DNA of 6,127 nucleotides from Candidatus Cloacimonadota bacterium (GTDB lineage Bacteria; Cloacimonadota; Cloacimonadia; Cloacimonadales; Cloacimonadaceae). The stretch lies in assembly GCA_028683635.1 (NCBI GenBank), contig JAQUHL010000132.1, forward strand, positions 1 through 6,127. The letters are read 5' to 3'. The notes under the pieces are model-generated. The model ran no database searches and was not told where the DNA came from. It saw only the letters and a program-made list of their open reading frames with translations. The translations under genes were made by a program, and so were the position numbers. This document shows positions 4,830 through 6,127 of this stretch, piece after piece; the stretch's first letter is position 1, and the number at the start of each line of letters is the position of its first letter.

Positions 4830-6127
4830 TGAATTTTCGCCAGGAAGCCTATTCAACTATCCTTAAGGTTCTGAAAGACCACGAGTTTTCGGATACCCTG
4901 TTGCACCAAAGAGCCAAAAAGCTCAGATCCAGCGGGGAGGGAGTGAGCCAGTTTTATACACTAGTCAAAGGCGTGATTAAATATAAGCTTAAGCTGGAAT
5001 ATATTCTCAGCCATCACACCGATCCCAGGAAGTTTGCCGGGACAGATCTGAAAATCAAGGTATTGTTATACATTGGATTGTATCAGTTGATTCATATGGA
5101 TTCTATCCCGGAGCACGCAGCCCTCAATGAAACCGTCGAACTTGCCAAAAGTATTTTGGGTGGCGGGATAGCGGATTTTGTCAACGCCGTGTTACGCAGT
5201 TACCAGAGGAACCCTAAGCTGGAATATCCTGAAGACCCTGTAAAGCGAATTTCCCTGGAGCATTCCTATCCCGAGGAACTGATCCATAAGTGGATCCAGT
5301 TGTGGGGAGAGGAAGATACAGAGTATATGGCACTATTCTTCAATGAAGTCCCAAAATTGCATCTGCGCGTAAACCAAACGGCCACAAGCACAGAAAAGCT
5401 GATCCAGTATTTTGCCAAAAGAAATATCGTGGCACTACCCTCAGAGGCGAGTAGAATGATGCTCACCACGGAGCAGGGTGAGGCAGTACTCAATGACGTA
5501 GCTTTCTCTGAAGGTTATTTTTCGGTGCAGGATACCTCTGCTGCCCTGATCGTGGAACTCCTTGATCCCAAAGAAGGCGAATCTGTGCTGGATCTATTTT
5601 CTGCCCCCGGAGGGAAATGTACATATATTGCGGAATCGCTCGGTAACAGCGGTGAGGTAATTGCTGTGGATAAGATTCCCAATAAGATGAAGCAACTCAA
5701 ACAAGCTGCCGACCGGCTTCAGCTCAGCAACATCAAGCTGATTGTTCAAGATGCCTTCAAATATGGACCCGTTGCTCCAGCTTACGACCGGGTATTGGTC
5801 GATGCCCCCTGTTCCGGATGGGGAGTCTTTGGCAGGAAATCTGAACTGCGTTGGCAGGTTCATCAAGATGAGAAAGAGCTATTGAAGCTTCAGGAAAAGG
5901 CTATGAATTATGCAGCCAATTTTGTGAAACCAGGGGGGATTCTGCTCTATTCCACCTGTACTATGAATCCAACAGAAAACGAGGAACAAATCCGCAAGTT
6001 CCTTAAATCCAACAAGCAATTCTCATTGCAGGATGCTTCCAACTACCTTCCCTCCCAATACACGGAAGCAGGTTTCTTTAAAACTAAACCTTTTATGCAC
6101 TTCATGGATGGCGCATTTGCCGCCAGG
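4826..6127 (+). CDS. rsmB: 16S rRNA (cytosine-C5)-methyltransferase RsmB, 3' end outside window
   Basis: The frame is open from ATG 4826 to the window edge, 434 codons without a stop. The N-terminal part (about 1-140) looks like the NusB-type RNA-binding domain of RsmB. The C-terminal part is a Rossmann-type m5C methyltransferase with SAM motif DLFSAPGGK (256-264), the ribose-binding acidic residue in VDK (Asp282), DAPCSG with Cys329, and STCTMNPTENE with Cys378. These two cysteines correspond to the release and nucleophilic cysteines of E. coli RsmB (325 and 375). The expected activity is 5-methylation of C967 of 16S rRNA (E. coli numbering). The start overlaps the ruvA stop as ATGA; a second ATG follows at 4829 and would remove one residue only. 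E. coli RsmB has 429 residues, so little may be missing. Together with missing N-terminal alternatives such as plain NOP2/RsmF types, the NusB-like extension favours RsmB. Confidence 0.95.
   Translation, partial: MMNFRQEAYSTILKVLKDHEFSDTLLHQRAKKLRSSGEGVSQFYTLVKGVIKYKLKLEYILSHHTDPRKFAGTDLKIKVLLYIGLYQLIHMDSIPEHAALNETVELAKSILGGGIADFVNAVLRSYQRNPKLEYPEDPVKRISLEHSYPEELIHKWIQLWGEEDTEYMALFFNEVPKLHLRVNQTATSTEKLIQYFAKRNIVALPSEASRMMLTTEQGEAVLNDVAFSEGYFSVQDTSAALIVELLDPKEGESVLDLFSAPGGKCTYIAESLGNSGEVIAVDKIPNKMKQLKQAADRLQLSNIKLIVQDAFKYGPVAPAYDRVLVDAPCSGWGVFGRKSELRWQVHQDEKELLKLQEKAMNYAANFVKPGGILLYSTCTMNPTENEEQIRKFLKSNKQFSLQDASNYLPSQYTEAGFFKTKPFMHFMDGAFAAR

Overview
The window is chromosomal housekeeping DNA from a bacterium, with all recognisable genes on the + strand. 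Coding GC looks to be in the high 40s per cent by eye. The RNA methyltransferase fragment and the general gene content recall the FCB group, and Cloacimonadota or a relative is my best guess. That placement rests on resemblance from memory only and is low confidence. I see no transposase, phage gene, CRISPR array, tRNA or rRNA.

Layout: (1) 2-421, the 3' part of a SpoU/TrmH-family RNA methyltransferase, cut by the left edge. (2) 422-755, a 334-base gap. It holds an 87-bp, almost perfect palindrome (526-612) built from TTAATC hexamers repeated every 11 bp, then a probable intrinsic terminator, a candidate promoter and a ribosome binding site. (3) 756-2810, a complete 684-residue EF-G-like GTPase of the divergent EF-G-2 type. 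(4) 2811-2982, a strong intrinsic terminator and a second candidate promoter. (5) 2983 to the right edge, a tightly packed run of yebC, ruvC, ruvA and rsmB, with rsmB cut by the window end.

The yebC-ruvC-ruvA order is a widely conserved bacterial arrangement. Gaps of 1 and 10 bases and a 4-base ATGA overlap suggest one transcript with translational coupling. RuvA and RuvC act together on Holliday junctions with RuvB, which is not in the window because rsmB takes the place next to ruvA. The rest of the window concerns translation: rRNA/tRNA methylation (SpoU, RsmB), a translational GTPase, and YebC, whose family acts on translating ribosomes.

The protein-coding genes are ordinary apart from small departures at functional residues in the EF-G paralog and in RuvA. 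The least explained element is the palindrome with its helically phased TTAATC repeats. A second curiosity is that the two independent transcription units begin with similar control regions (terminator T-tract, then CTTGACA, then a GTATGAA...AAGATA...AGAGG leader).
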